From positions 1-64,000 of the forward strand of contig JABDRB010000011.1 in assembly GCA_013041925.1 (NCBI GenBank): DNA of 64,000 bases, read 5' to 3'. The DNA is from Akkermansiaceae bacterium (GTDB lineage: Bacteria > Verrucomicrobiota > Verrucomicrobiia > Verrucomicrobiales > Akkermansiaceae). Shown here one piece after another: positions 43,396 to 51,762 of the stretch (positions are counted from its first letter, which is position 1; every line of letters begins with the position of its first letter). The translations under genes were made by a program, and so were the position numbers. The notes beneath the pieces were generated by a model. The model was not told the origin of the DNA. It was given only the letters and a program-made list of their open reading frames with translations, and ran no database searches.

Positions 43396-44130
43396 ATGAA
43401 CAATCCATACGCAAGCACCACGGCCAGTTACGCCAACCCCTACACGGTGGCGGCCCAGCCTATCGAAGCCCGCACGGCCTTCATTCGGGCCACCTACGGC
43501 CACCTTGCGGGAGCCATTGCTGCTTTTGCGCTATTGGAGACGCTTTTGATGTCGATTCCCGGCATCGGCGACACGGTGCTTGGACTGCTTGCTACCAGCC
43601 GCTTCAGCTGGCTACTCGTCTTGGGCGGCTTTATGTTTATCTCCCACTTCGCGAATCAATGGGCGATGAGTTCGACGAGTAAAAACACGCAGTATCTCGG
43701 GCTGGGTATTTATGTGGTTGCCGAGGCACTCATCTTTCTGCCGCTGTTGTTGCTTGCGCAGATGATGGCGGGAGACAACACACTCATCATGAAGGCGGGA
43801 GGTGTGACCATGCTGCTGTTCCTGGGTCTGACCATCATCGCCTTTACCACCAAAAAAGATTTTTCCTTCCTCGGTGGCATGTTGAAAATCGTGGGCATGA
43901 TTGCGCTCGGGGTGATTGTCATCGCCGTGATCTTCCCTGGTGATCTGACGCTTGGCCTCTGGTTTTCCGTGGCTATGGTGATCTTTGCCGCCGGCACCAT
44001 CCTCTATAACACCAGCAACATCATCCATCACTACAACACGGACCAATACGTCGCCGCCTCACTCGGGCTCTTTGCCAGCGTCGCTCTGCTGTTCTGGTAT
44101 GTTCTACGTATCTTTATGTCGCGCGACTGA
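43396..44130 (+). CDS. Bax inhibitor-1 (BI-1/YbhL) family membrane protein (244 aa)
   Basis: Seven predicted hydrophobic segments in the UPF0005/YccA pattern: RATYGHLAGAIAAFALLETL, WLLVLGGFMFISHF, YLGLGIYVVAEALIFLPLLL, MLLFLGLTIIAF and the C-terminal LGLFASVALLFWYVLRIF. A cytoplasmic N-terminal tail of about 25 residues is Tyr/Ala-rich. Members act in ion homeostasis and membrane quality control (YccA with FtsH). The specific role here is unknown. A candidate terminator follows at 44152-44192. Confidence 0.88.
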   Translation: MNNPYASTTASYANPYTVAAQPIEARTAFIRATYGHLAGAIAAFALLETLLMSIPGIGDTVLGLLATSRFSWLLVLGGFMFISHFANQWAMSSTSKNTQYLGLGIYVVAEALIFLPLLLLAQMMAGDNTLIMKAGGVTMLLFLGLTIIAFTTKKDFSFLGGMLKIVGMIALGVIVIAVIFPGDLTLGLWFSVAMVIFAAGTILYNTSNIIHHYNTDQYVAASLGLFASVALLFWYVLRIFMSRD

Positions 44131-44151
44131 TCACCCACCACCGGCTTACCC

Positions 44152-44192
44152 GCACCCTGGATCCGCACGTCATGTTTAGGGTGCCCTTTTTT
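44152..44192 (+). terminator. Candidate intrinsic terminator after the BI-1 gene
   Basis: GCACCCT (44152-44158) pairs with AGGGTGC (44178-44184), loop 19 bases, followed by CC and T6. Between convergent genes. Confidence 0.5.
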
Positions 44193-44980
44193 CACACCAC
44201 GCGCTCGGGACCAGCGTAGATATTCATCTTCGGTGGGCGCAGAAAACCGATCAACGTCTGTCGGCTTTGCTGGGCAAACTCGACTGCGAGCGACGATGGA
44301 GACGAGATGGCGGAGACGACGGGAACACGGGCGACCAAGGCTTTCTGCATCACCTCGAAAGACACCCGACCCGAGACCTGCATCAGCGTTTGGCTGAGAT
44401 CAACCCCCTCAGCCGTGGCCCAGCCGACGATCTTATCGATCGCGTTGTGGCGGCCCACATCCTCGCGCAGAACGAGGATCGATCCATCCCTATCGACCAA
44501 GGCTGCCGCATGCAGGCCGCCGGTGCGATCAAACACCTCCTGCGCCGCACGCAGGGTAGCTGGTAAACCCATCACGATGCTTGCGGGAATACTAAAATCA
44601 CTCTGGATCGGGGAGGCATGCTGATGGATGGCGTCGATGCTCGCCTTACCACAAATCCCACACGACGAAGCACTAAACAGGTTACGGCTGAGCCGTGCGT
44701 GATCGAGCACGACGTCATCCACCAGAAAGACATAGGCGTGGTTTTTTTGCGCCTCTGTGTCGACCCGTCGGATATCCGCCAGCGAGGTCACCATCCCCTC
44801 CGTGAGCAAAAATCCGTTTACCAAATCATCATCGTGGCCTGGGGTGCGCATGACGACAGCGACCGGCGTGCCATCGATCGTTATCTGGAGTGGTTCTTCA
44901 CACGCCACGTGGTCGGTCACGGCGGTGCGTTCTGCCCCCGACTGCTTCCAAATTTCGATCTCATTAGATTCCTTACGCAT
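44192..44980 (-). CDS. fdhD: Formate dehydrogenase accessory sulfurtransferase FdhD (262 aa)
   Basis: Inserts sulfur from IscS into the bis-MGD cofactor of formate dehydrogenases and relatives. The conserved pair SSCGICGK (about residues 106-113) holds the sulfur-carrying Cys. PVAVVMRTPGHDDDLVNGFL (about 35-54) and LVLREDVGRHNAIDKIVG (about 177-194) bind the cofactor. Length is normal. Overlaps the 3' end of the upstream MOSC gene by 8 bases, so translationally coupled at the end of the nap-moa operon. The likely client is the FdhF/YdeP protein 7 kb away. Confidence 0.93.
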   Translation of the reverse strand: MRKESNEIEIWKQSGAERTAVTDHVACEEPLQITIDGTPVAVVMRTPGHDDDLVNGFLLTEGMVTSLADIRRVDTEAQKNHAYVFLVDDVVLDHARLSRNLFSASSCGICGKASIDAIHQHASPIQSDFSIPASIVMGLPATLRAAQEVFDRTGGLHAAALVDRDGSILVLREDVGRHNAIDKIVGWATAEGVDLSQTLMQVSGRVSFEVMQKALVARVPVVSAISSPSSLAVEFAQQSRQTLIGFLRPPKMNIYAGPERVV

Positions 44981-45485
44981 CCTCGTCTCTCCGATCCAGC
45001 TCGCCGAGAACCTCGAGTTGACATTCCCCGAGAGTCAGCACGCCTCCCTTGACGATGCGAGCACGGAGGCCGCCTCGGCCTTTAAGGAACTCATGGGTTC
45101 CTGGTGCGCAGGCTTCGTCCATCCAGTAACACGGCGCGCACTCACATGACCCAGTGAGTTCAAGCTCACCAAGGGAAAACCGTTGGTCAATCAGCGCGTT
45201 GAGATCAACCCCCTGCACCACCACATTGCGCCTGAATGCCATCGGGTGAAGTTCACCTTGGACAATCTCATCCCGCACCCGCTCATAGACCGCCCCATCA
45301 AACAGGGTGATCTGTCCTTTGTAGTCGGGTTGATAATCAAAAAAACGATCGCCAACGATGCCGCTGCCAGCCACGCACTCGATCCGCTCAACCTCCTCGA
45401 TCGGGTGATCCAGCGACCCCATGCCATGGCGCCCGTAGTAATTATGCCCTGGGGAGATAAAGAGATGTTTCAAGGTGACGTTCAT
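44973..45485 (-). CDS. MOSC-domain protein (170 aa)
   Basis: A small single-domain MOSC protein (molybdenum-cofactor sulfurase C-terminal fold), with the conserved Cys in SCECAPCYWMDE (about residues 114-125) and preceding RRNVVVQGVDLNAL. Such proteins bind Mo-cofactor or carry sulfur to it. Its place between moaA and fdhD supports a Mo-cofactor role. Length is typical of stand-alone MOSC proteins. A 50-base gap follows moaA. Confidence 0.82.
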   Translation of the reverse strand: MNVTLKHLFISPGHNYYGRHGMGSLDHPIEEVERIECVAGSGIVGDRFFDYQPDYKGQITLFDGAVYERVRDEIVQGELHPMAFRRNVVVQGVDLNALIDQRFSLGELELTGSCECAPCYWMDEACAPGTHEFLKGRGGLRARIVKGGVLTLGECQLEVLGELDRRDEDA

Positions 45486-45535
45486 GGCTTCATGATGCTT
45501 GATTTTCGTGTTTCTTCAATCTCCATCGTTTGCAA

Positions 45536-46543
45536 CTACCCGCCGATATAGGACATCTCAGGCTTCACATGGGTGCCGCCGATCTCACTGCGAAGCTCCG
45601 AGTAGCGGTCGTCTCGGGCCGACCAAACACGGCGGATCAGATCAACCATCTGTGTGTCACTGGCACCATCCCGCAAGGCCGATTTGAGATCATGACCGTG
45701 GGAGGCAAACAGACAGGTAAAAATGTGCCCGTCGGCCGAGAGCCGGACGCGATTGCAGTCGCTGCAAAATGGTCGGCTGACCGAGGTGATAAACCCAATT
45801 TCCTGATCGGGAAAATCCTTATAGCGGAACCGACGGGCTGTTTCGCCGAGGTAGTTGGGGTCGATCGGCTCTAAAGGGAAATGCTGATGGAGGTCTTGCA
45901 CCATCTCGGTGTATGGCACGACATGATCGAGCTTCCAGCCGTTGGTATTGCCCGTGTCCATAAACTCAATGAAGCGTAGAGTGACGCCGCGGTCGCGGGC
46001 CAATGCGGCGAGCGGCAAGATTTGATCTTCATTGACGCCTTTCTGGATCACGCTGTTGATCTTCACGCCGAGCCCGTATTCGAGGGCGGCATCCACCCCC
46101 TCGATCACCCGGTCAGGGCTGGCACCCACCCCATTCATCCGAGCAAAAACCTGCGGGTCCATGGCATCCAATGAGATGGTCACCCGATGAAGCCCAGCCG
46201 CCATCAACTTTTTCGCGTAGCGTGGGAGAATGGTGCCATTGGTCGTCATCGCGATATCATGCTCACCCGGGATATCCGCCAGCATCGAAACCAGATCAGG
46301 CAGCCCCCGACGCAACAACGGCTCACCTCCCGTGAGGCGTAATTTTTCAACCCCCAGTCCGCAAAAAATCCCAGCAAGCTTGGCAATTTCCTCAAGCGTC
46401 AGTATCCCCTCCTTGGGAAGATAATCATAATCGTCACCAAAAATTTCCGCGGGCATACAATACCGACAGCGGAAGTTACAGCGGTCAGTCACCGAGATCC
46501 GAAGATCGCGCAGCGGCCGAGAAAATGTATCGCTAATTGGCAT
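45536..46543 (-). CDS. moaA: GTP 3',8-cyclase MoaA (335 aa)
   Basis: Radical-SAM enzyme that starts Mo-cofactor synthesis. N-terminal cluster motif DRCNFRCRYCMPAE (C-x3-C-x2-C, about residues 22-30), ending in a second cluster FCSDCNRVRLSADGHIFTC (about 252-270) that binds GTP. The C-terminal double Gly (YIGG) needed for activity is present. Length is normal. Starts 39 bases after the unknown 111-residue gene. Confidence 0.94.
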   Translation of the reverse strand: MPISDTFSRPLRDLRISVTDRCNFRCRYCMPAEIFGDDYDYLPKEGILTLEEIAKLAGIFCGLGVEKLRLTGGEPLLRRGLPDLVSMLADIPGEHDIAMTTNGTILPRYAKKLMAAGLHRVTISLDAMDPQVFARMNGVGASPDRVIEGVDAALEYGLGVKINSVIQKGVNEDQILPLAALARDRGVTLRFIEFMDTGNTNGWKLDHVVPYTEMVQDLHQHFPLEPIDPNYLGETARRFRYKDFPDQEIGFITSVSRPFCSDCNRVRLSADGHIFTCLFASHGHDLKSALRDGASDTQMVDLIRRVWSARDDRYSELRSEIGGTHVKPEMSYIGG

Positions 46544-46582
46544 GGTGAGTAATGAGACGTATTCCGTATCGGTCGTTGATGG

Positions 46583-46918
46583 TTAGTCGAAGTCGTGCTG
46601 GATACGGACGATCCTGAACCCCTGGTTCCCTGGAGCAGGAAGCAGGGTGTCCCACCACTGACTTCCTTGGTAGTTGTAGCGGATTTGAAGACCGCGGACA
46701 TGCCCAGCGAGAAGAAGCTCTCGCGATGCCTCGAGTGTGATCTCTGTATGCTCCGGCACATACCCTTGGGCGGCAGCCTTCGGGATGATCTCGGTAATTT
46801 CCGTGAGGGATGCAAGATCGACAAACAATTGATCCAGGGTCTCGGGATCAAGCACAGACTGTTGCAGATCAGGTAGCGCACTGCCTCCAGGCAACGTGTG
46901 GTCAGATTTTTCCTCCAT
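46583..46918 (-). CDS. Unknown protein in the nap-moa operon (111 aa)
   Basis: Not recognised. It starts in an ATGA overlap with the stop of napF (46918), so is translationally coupled. No signal peptide or Cys. N-terminal acidic helical part, then ITLEASRELLLAGHVRGLQI followed by RYNYQGSQWWDTLLPAPGN, a Trp-Trp-Asp-containing segment, then RIVRIQHDF. The size and position (between napF and moaA) suggest a Nap- or cofactor-assembly role, but there is no sequence basis for a function. Confidence 0.7.
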   Translation of the reverse strand: MEEKSDHTLPGGSALPDLQQSVLDPETLDQLFVDLASLTEITEIIPKAAAQGYVPEHTEITLEASRELLLAGHVRGLQIRYNYQGSQWWDTLLPAPGNQGFRIVRIQHDFD

Positions 46919-47289
46919 TATGATCGGGCGAGGGCGGGCGTTTCAGGTGGGGCGAGCATCAGGATGGCATTGCGTGGTGCGGGGCAAAGGTCATGGCAGA
47001 TTCCGCAGCCCGTGCAGATGTCCGCGTGCACCGTGGGGATGCCTTTTTCCGTGGTCAGAGCATCCGGCACAGGGCAGCGCTCGGAACAGGTAAAACAAAC
47101 GCCCCCTTGATACGCTAGACAAAAACGACCCTGAATGATGGCCACCTTCGGGGTCCCATCATCCGCAGGGCGTGATGGGTTTCCTTGTGCCAAGCCCGCG
47201 CCGTCATCACCACCCGCATGACGTGCAAAGGGGCGAACCAAAGCCTCAAAAAGACCCCGGCGTGATATGGGCTGTGAGCGATCCTCCAT
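46918..47289 (-). CDS. napF: NapF-like 4Fe-4S ferredoxin-type protein (123 aa)
   Basis: An N-terminal basic motif SRRGLFEAL is followed by two cysteine clusters: CLAYQGGVCFTCSERCP (about residues 62-78) and CTGCGICHDLCP (about 96-107). NapF proteins help assemble the FeS centre of cytoplasmic NapA. It is shorter than the E. coli protein (164 residues), which has extra clusters. 15 bases after the NapB-like gene. Confidence 0.8.
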   Translation of the reverse strand: MEDRSQPISRRGLFEALVRPFARHAGGDDGAGLAQGNPSRPADDGTPKVAIIQGRFCLAYQGGVCFTCSERCPVPDALTTEKGIPTVHADICTGCGICHDLCPAPRNAILMLAPPETPALARS

Positions 47290-47304
47290 CGTCCCGCTAC
47301 TGTA

Positions 47305-48123
47305 TCACTGACCCACGGGCGGAGTCAATGGCCCAAGCTTTTCACGGTTATCATAGCCACTGTGAGGCGCATGACACTGCAGGCAATTTTGGCGTTGCGG
47401 GTGCGGGGTGACCACCGCATCGGGCATGCCAGGGCCGTGACACGACACACAATTCTGGCGCATCCAGATGGGATGAGGGACGGTGGGAGGCGCCCCGAGA
47501 GATGCCCGCTGACCTTTTCCATAGCGTATATTTCCACGGAATTGATTTTCGACCACCAGCCCAGTGGTTCCTGAGTGGATGGCAAACTGCATCCCTGCGG
47601 AGGGAGCGTGGCACTGTGTGCAGTTTGCCAGATAAGGATGACTCATCGCGGGCACCCTTTTCCCGGCAACAAGCACCTCCGCATCCTGACTGTGACAAGC
47701 GGAGCAGGACCGCACATCACGGTAATTGATTGCATGAGGAATGGTTGGCGGTGCGCCATCATAGGCACGACGACGCGCCCGATCAACCAGCACAACGAAC
47801 CGGGCATCATGCTCCATCGCCTCGCGAGCGGTGCGATCGAGCTTCTCTTTTGGCAAGTTAGCGAGCTCGTTTTTCCAATCTTTATTGGCCTTCCATTCTG
47901 TCGTCGGGATATTTTTGTAGAGTGGCGCCACGGGGTAGGTCGTCTGAGTATCCACCAGCTCCACGGGAGCGGATCGCCAATGTGCGTCATCGCCGTCCGC
48001 TCTGGTGCTCTGGCGCATGCCCATGAAAAATCCAGACACCGAGACGATGCCAACAATCATCAGCACCACCGCCAGAATGCTTTTATGCGAGGCAAAGTAT
48101 TTTTCGATATCGTGTGAGTCCAT
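47305..48123 (-). CDS. Tetrahaem NapB-like cytochrome c, duplicated dihaem module (272 aa)
   Basis: Membrane-anchored electron donor of the nitrate reductase. N-terminal helix (residues 15-36) is an uncleaved-type anchor. Four CxxCH motifs are at about 140-144, 168-172, 225-229 and 247-251. Each pair is preceded by the NapB hallmark GAPPT(I/V)PH (about 123-130 and 210-217), so the protein is an internal duplication of the NapB fold. Canonical NapB is about 150 residues with two haems. The gene lies between napA and napF in the canonical NapB slot (47 bases after napA). The double module and anchor suggest a longer electron wire from a membrane donor. Confidence 0.82.
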   Translation of the reverse strand: MDSHDIEKYFASHKSILAVVLMIVGIVSVSGFFMGMRQSTRADGDDAHWRSAPVELVDTQTTYPVAPLYKNIPTTEWKANKDWKNELANLPKEKLDRTAREAMEHDARFVVLVDRARRRAYDGAPPTIPHAINYRDVRSCSACHSQDAEVLVAGKRVPAMSHPYLANCTQCHAPSAGMQFAIHSGTTGLVVENQFRGNIRYGKGQRASLGAPPTVPHPIWMRQNCVSCHGPGMPDAVVTPHPQRQNCLQCHAPHSGYDNREKLGPLTPPVGQ

Positions 48124-48169
48124 GCTTGGATGAGTGAGGTCGGGTTACTAATGGTTTAATCAACGGAGT

Positions 48170-50590
48170 TTAGGGTAAGGGTTTTTTCTCGATGGGGTCA
48201 TACTTCTCCACCTTGGTCGCACACTTTTTGTAGTCGGGTTCTTTCGAAACAGGACAGTAGGCATCCAGTGTCAGGCGGTTGATCAGAAGCTTCTCATCAA
48301 AGAATGGCACAAACACGGAGCCTCTCGGCGGACGGGCCCGTCCATTGATCCATGCCGGAAGAACAAGATCTCCACGTGCGGTGGTTAATTGAACAAGGTC
48401 ACCGTTATTGATCCCCTTCTCGGCGGCATCCTTCGGGTTCAATTCAACGTAGGCCTTGGGCATCGCCTTGCGGAGTTGATCAACACGCATGGTCATCGTT
48501 CCCGAGTGCCAGTGCTCAAGCACACGGCCCGTGCAAAGCCAAAACGGATACTCTTTATTTGGTTCCTCGGGTGCCGCCTCATACGGGCAGAACCAGATCT
48601 GTGCCTTGTCATCTTTGGTGGTGGAATTATAAAACTGGATGCCGGTCCCCTTTTTGACAAAAGGATCATCTGCCTCGGTAAAGCGGAAGCGCGTCTCACG
48701 CCAATTTCCGTCCTTGGTTTGCACCACCGGCCATCGCAGACCATGGGCATTCACCAGCACATCGTAAGGTGCCACGTTTTTACGTTTCCCGTGGGTAAGC
48801 GGACGGTATTCCTCGTAGAGTTCCCGATCCACATTGATGTCATGGAAGTGGTCATAATCCCAGATTGGCACTTCATTCCCCTGCTCGTCGTTGTAGCTGA
48901 AGATGAACTTACCGTCCTGGTCCTTCATTCCAGGATACCCCATGTCAAAAAGCTTCCGAGCGATAGCGATCGTCATCCAGAGGTCCTCGCGTGCCCCCCC
49001 GGGAGGATTCACCTGCTTAAACCACTGCTGCGTGCGCCGCTCTGAGTTTCCATAGACGCCACCCTTCTCCACCCACAAGGCGGCCGGCAAGACAAGATCC
49101 GCCAGCTCCGTGGTCGCCGTCGGGTAAACTTCCGACACAATCAGAAACTTATCCTCCAAATCCTTCTTCGCTTCAAAAAGTTTGTAAAGGTTCGGTAACG
49201 TCTGCCCTGGGTTGGTCACCTGCACAAGCACCGTGGAGATATCTCCACCTTCCGCTGTGGGTTTACAAAACTGCTCAAACATCTTTACCGTATGATAACC
49301 CGGCTTCGGATTAATCGTTCCAGGCGCCATGTTCCACGCTTTTTCACATGCCTCACGGTGCGCTGGCTTCTTCACAATCCGCCCACCAGGCAGCGCGTGG
49401 GCCAGCGTGCCGACCTCACGTGCGGTGCCACAGGCAGATGGCTGACCGGTCAAACTTGTTGGGGCATCACCAGGTTTACCAAAGTGACCAGACAGGAGGT
49501 GGATACCGTGGAGCAAACGATTCATCGCAGTTCCTCGGTAGTGCTGGTTGACACCCATGCACCAGAGCGATGTGATACGTGACTCTGGATCAGCAAAGGC
49601 CTCAGCGAGGACCTTCAACTGCTCTTCGGGAACACCTGAAAGTTGGCTGGTATACTCGAAGGTATAGGTCGACATCTGCTGCTTGTATTCCTCAAAGCTG
49701 CTTGCCTTACCAAAGAGGTCACGTGTTGTGTCATCCACATCAATTCTGAAATTGCAGTGTTTACTGACAAACTCCTTATCGTAGCAATCACTCTCTATCA
49801 GATAATGAGCAATGCAATTGGCAATCGCCAAATCCGTCTGCGGGCGAAACTCCAGGTAATGATCCGCAAACTCCGTGGAACGCGTGCGCCGTGTCCCTAT
49901 GTCGATGATGGTGACCTTCTCACCACGAGAACGACGGTCAACAATACGGGAGAAAAGAACCGGATGCATCTCAGCTGGGTTGTTACCCCAGAAAATAACC
50001 ACGCTGGCATTGTCGAGATCATCATACGTCCCGGCGGGTTCATCAACACCATACGTTGAGATAAAACCCGTCACCGCAGACGCCATGCAGAGGCGTGCAT
50101 TCGGATCAATGTGATTATTTGACAACCCACCTTTGATAAATTTCTGTGCGGCGTACCCCTCAGGGATCGTCCACTGACCAGACCCGTAAAAGGCAAACTT
50201 CTTCGGCTCTTTGTAAATACGATCGGCCACCACGGTGATAGCTTCATCCCAACTGATCGGCTCCAGCTTACCCTCTTTGCGAAGCATCGGAGTCGTTAAT
50301 CGGTCTTTACCGTAGAGAATCCCACCCACGTGGTAACCCTTCACACAAAGCAGGCCTTTATTGACATCGGCATCCTCGGCTCCGGCAATCGCGATCACCT
50401 TACCATCCTTCACCCCGACCTTAACATGACAGCCTGTCCCGCAAAAACGACACGGTGCCTTATCCCAACGGATGCCGTGATCATCCGTATGTATTGCTTT
50501 GCGCTCCACTCCCGCCTTCGCCTGCGCTGCAGCGGTGGCCGCTGTCATAGCGGATAATTTTAAAAAGTCGCGGCGTTCCATGTTACTCAT
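48170..50590 (-). CDS. napA: Periplasmic nitrate reductase catalytic subunit NapA (806 aa)
   Basis: Mo-bisMGD enzyme reducing nitrate to nitrite. Tat signal ERRDFLKLSA (residues 5-14). [4Fe-4S] motif C47-x2-C50-x3-C54-x27-C82 (PCRFCGTGC...GLLCVKG). Mo-ligating Cys168 in ARLCMASAV. Further blocks VFWGNNPAEMHPV and GQPSACGTAREVGTLAHALP are Nap-type rather than Nar-type. Length is close to the family's (about 830). It follows napD by 27 bases. Confidence 0.94.
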   Translation of the reverse strand: MSNMERRDFLKLSAMTAATAAAQAKAGVERKAIHTDDHGIRWDKAPCRFCGTGCHVKVGVKDGKVIAIAGAEDADVNKGLLCVKGYHVGGILYGKDRLTTPMLRKEGKLEPISWDEAITVVADRIYKEPKKFAFYGSGQWTIPEGYAAQKFIKGGLSNNHIDPNARLCMASAVTGFISTYGVDEPAGTYDDLDNASVVIFWGNNPAEMHPVLFSRIVDRRSRGEKVTIIDIGTRRTRSTEFADHYLEFRPQTDLAIANCIAHYLIESDCYDKEFVSKHCNFRIDVDDTTRDLFGKASSFEEYKQQMSTYTFEYTSQLSGVPEEQLKVLAEAFADPESRITSLWCMGVNQHYRGTAMNRLLHGIHLLSGHFGKPGDAPTSLTGQPSACGTAREVGTLAHALPGGRIVKKPAHREACEKAWNMAPGTINPKPGYHTVKMFEQFCKPTAEGGDISTVLVQVTNPGQTLPNLYKLFEAKKDLEDKFLIVSEVYPTATTELADLVLPAALWVEKGGVYGNSERRTQQWFKQVNPPGGAREDLWMTIAIARKLFDMGYPGMKDQDGKFIFSYNDEQGNEVPIWDYDHFHDINVDRELYEEYRPLTHGKRKNVAPYDVLVNAHGLRWPVVQTKDGNWRETRFRFTEADDPFVKKGTGIQFYNSTTKDDKAQIWFCPYEAAPEEPNKEYPFWLCTGRVLEHWHSGTMTMRVDQLRKAMPKAYVELNPKDAAEKGINNGDLVQLTTARGDLVLPAWINGRARPPRGSVFVPFFDEKLLINRLTLDAYCPVSKEPDYKKCATKVEKYDPIEKKPLP

Positions 50591-50617
50591 TTTTTTATTC
50601 AGTTGATTGATCTCTTC

Positions 50618-50887
50618 TTACTTCAAAACTTTTTTTGACGATGCCTCCTGCGGAGGACGACTGACACTGGTAAAAACAACATCCACCATCTGCACACCGG
50701 GAAGATCCGCCAGCCACTCATGCGCCTCATGCGATTCACGTGTACCCTCCGTTTCGACCACCACCGGCTGCCACCTGTCAGTGCGATCACCCAGCTCGAT
50801 ATCATCACGCCGGCTAATCTCCAACAAGGATTCCCCCGCAAGTTCTTCGTCTTCCGTGAGTGTGAGCAATAATCCGTTGACTGGCAT
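50618..50887 (-). CDS. napD: NapD-like Tat-signal-binding chaperone (89 aa)
   Basis: Small ferredoxin-fold protein: MPVNGLLLTLTEDEELAGES, then ISRRDDIELGD, VVVETEGTRESHEAHEWLAD and LPGVQMVDVVF. The order beta-alpha-beta with a Pro-Gly-Val turn matches NapD. ATG 50887 was chosen: it has AGAAG upstream and gives the expected length, whereas the longer frame to 50974 is not NapD-like. First gene of the leftward nap operon, as expected for NapD. Confidence 0.75.
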   Translation of the reverse strand: MPVNGLLLTLTEDEELAGESLLEISRRDDIELGDRTDRWQPVVVETEGTRESHEAHEWLADLPGVQMVDVVFTSVSRPPQEASSKKVLK

Positions 50888-51094
50888 TTCTTCTAGACGG
50901 GTGATCCGACGCCATTGATATAGGAACAAGCGGCGACCCTTATCAAGAAAAAAAATTCTTTTATGGTTGAACATTTTCTCGCCTTACCTCATCACTCATT
51001 CAGATCCGAGCTTCGGACGCCAAGCTCGCCGCCCGACTCGAGAACGCCTCCCCCCCCCTACTTCACGCCTTTACTCGAGAAACTTTTACGAATC
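50888..51094. other. Divergent nap / cytochrome-FeS-NrfD regulatory region
   Basis: This 207-base spacer must hold both promoters. A nine-C run lies at 51050-51058, 36 bases before the cytochrome ATG. FNR half-site-like TTGAT elements occur (about 50915 plus strand; 50939 minus strand) but no complete FNR palindrome was seen. Confidence 0.45.
51050..51058. repeat. C9 homopolymer (sense strand) in the leader of the tetrahaem cytochrome gene
   Basis: Nine consecutive C residues on the coding strand, 36 bases upstream of the ATG at 51095. The third such sense-strand C tract found in a gene leader in this window. Confidence 0.8.
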
Positions 51095-51739
51095 ATGCAA
51101 GAGATTTCAAAAACTGGTCGAACCATCGTGGTCATTGCGGTGCTCATCATCTTAGCCATCATATCAGCCGTTGCCCTCAGCTATCTGCAAAGTAAAAACA
51201 ACCCTTCGCATGGTGAACTTGAAACGTGGACTCCCAGCGATTCACTGCACCCCGTCACCATTCACCAACCCGACCTGATGCCCATGGTGGATTCCGGCAA
51301 AAAAGACCGTGAGGGAAAAGCCGTTATGATTCGTTGCAACAACTGCCACGACACCAAAGAACCCAACACGCTCACGGAGAAGGCAAGCGACCTCAACGAC
51401 TTCCACCAGCACATGACGTTCCGCCACAACTCGCTCAAGTGCGCAAGCTGCCATCACCCTGACGACTATGAATCCCTTCGGCTTGCCGATGGCTCATCTG
51501 TCACCTTCTCCAACGTCATGGACCTCTGCGCTCAGTGCCACGGCCCGCAATACCGCGACTACAACAATGGAAGCCACGGAGGCATGAATGGCTACTGGGA
51601 CCTCAGCCGTGGACCACGCACACGCAATAACTGTGTCGACTGCCACGATTCACACGCCCCGGCATACCCGAAAGTCATGCCCGTTTTCCCACCGAAGACA
51701 CGCGTCGGAACCCAAGGCGCAGGAGGCCACCAACACTAA
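51095..51739 (+). CDS. Membrane-anchored tetrahaem cytochrome c (214 aa)
   Basis: One N-terminal membrane helix (residues 10-30), then four CxxCH motifs at about 81-85, 116-120, 145-149 and 180-184, with an extra His-rich segment DFHQHMTFRH near 102. It does not look like NapC or NrfH (no matching motif spacing). ATG 51095 was chosen because it begins the anchor (MQEISKTGRTIVVIAVL). It is 23 bases upstream of the FeS protein gene. With the next two genes it forms a cytochrome/FeS/NrfD module, probably delivering electrons from quinol to the Nap cytochrome. Confidence 0.8.
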   Translation: MQEISKTGRTIVVIAVLIILAIISAVALSYLQSKNNPSHGELETWTPSDSLHPVTIHQPDLMPMVDSGKKDREGKAVMIRCNNCHDTKEPNTLTEKASDLNDFHQHMTFRHNSLKCASCHHPDDYESLRLADGSSVTFSNVMDLCAQCHGPQYRDYNNGSHGGMNGYWDLSRGPRTRNNCVDCHDSHAPAYPKVMPVFPPKTRVGTQGAGGHQH

Positions 51740-51762
51740 CACCCTAACCCGAATTACTCAGT

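Noticed and set aside
50888-51094. FNR/CRP-type operator in the divergent nap spacer.
   Set aside because: Only TTGAT-like half-sites; no TTGAT-N4-ATCAA palindrome could be found by eye.
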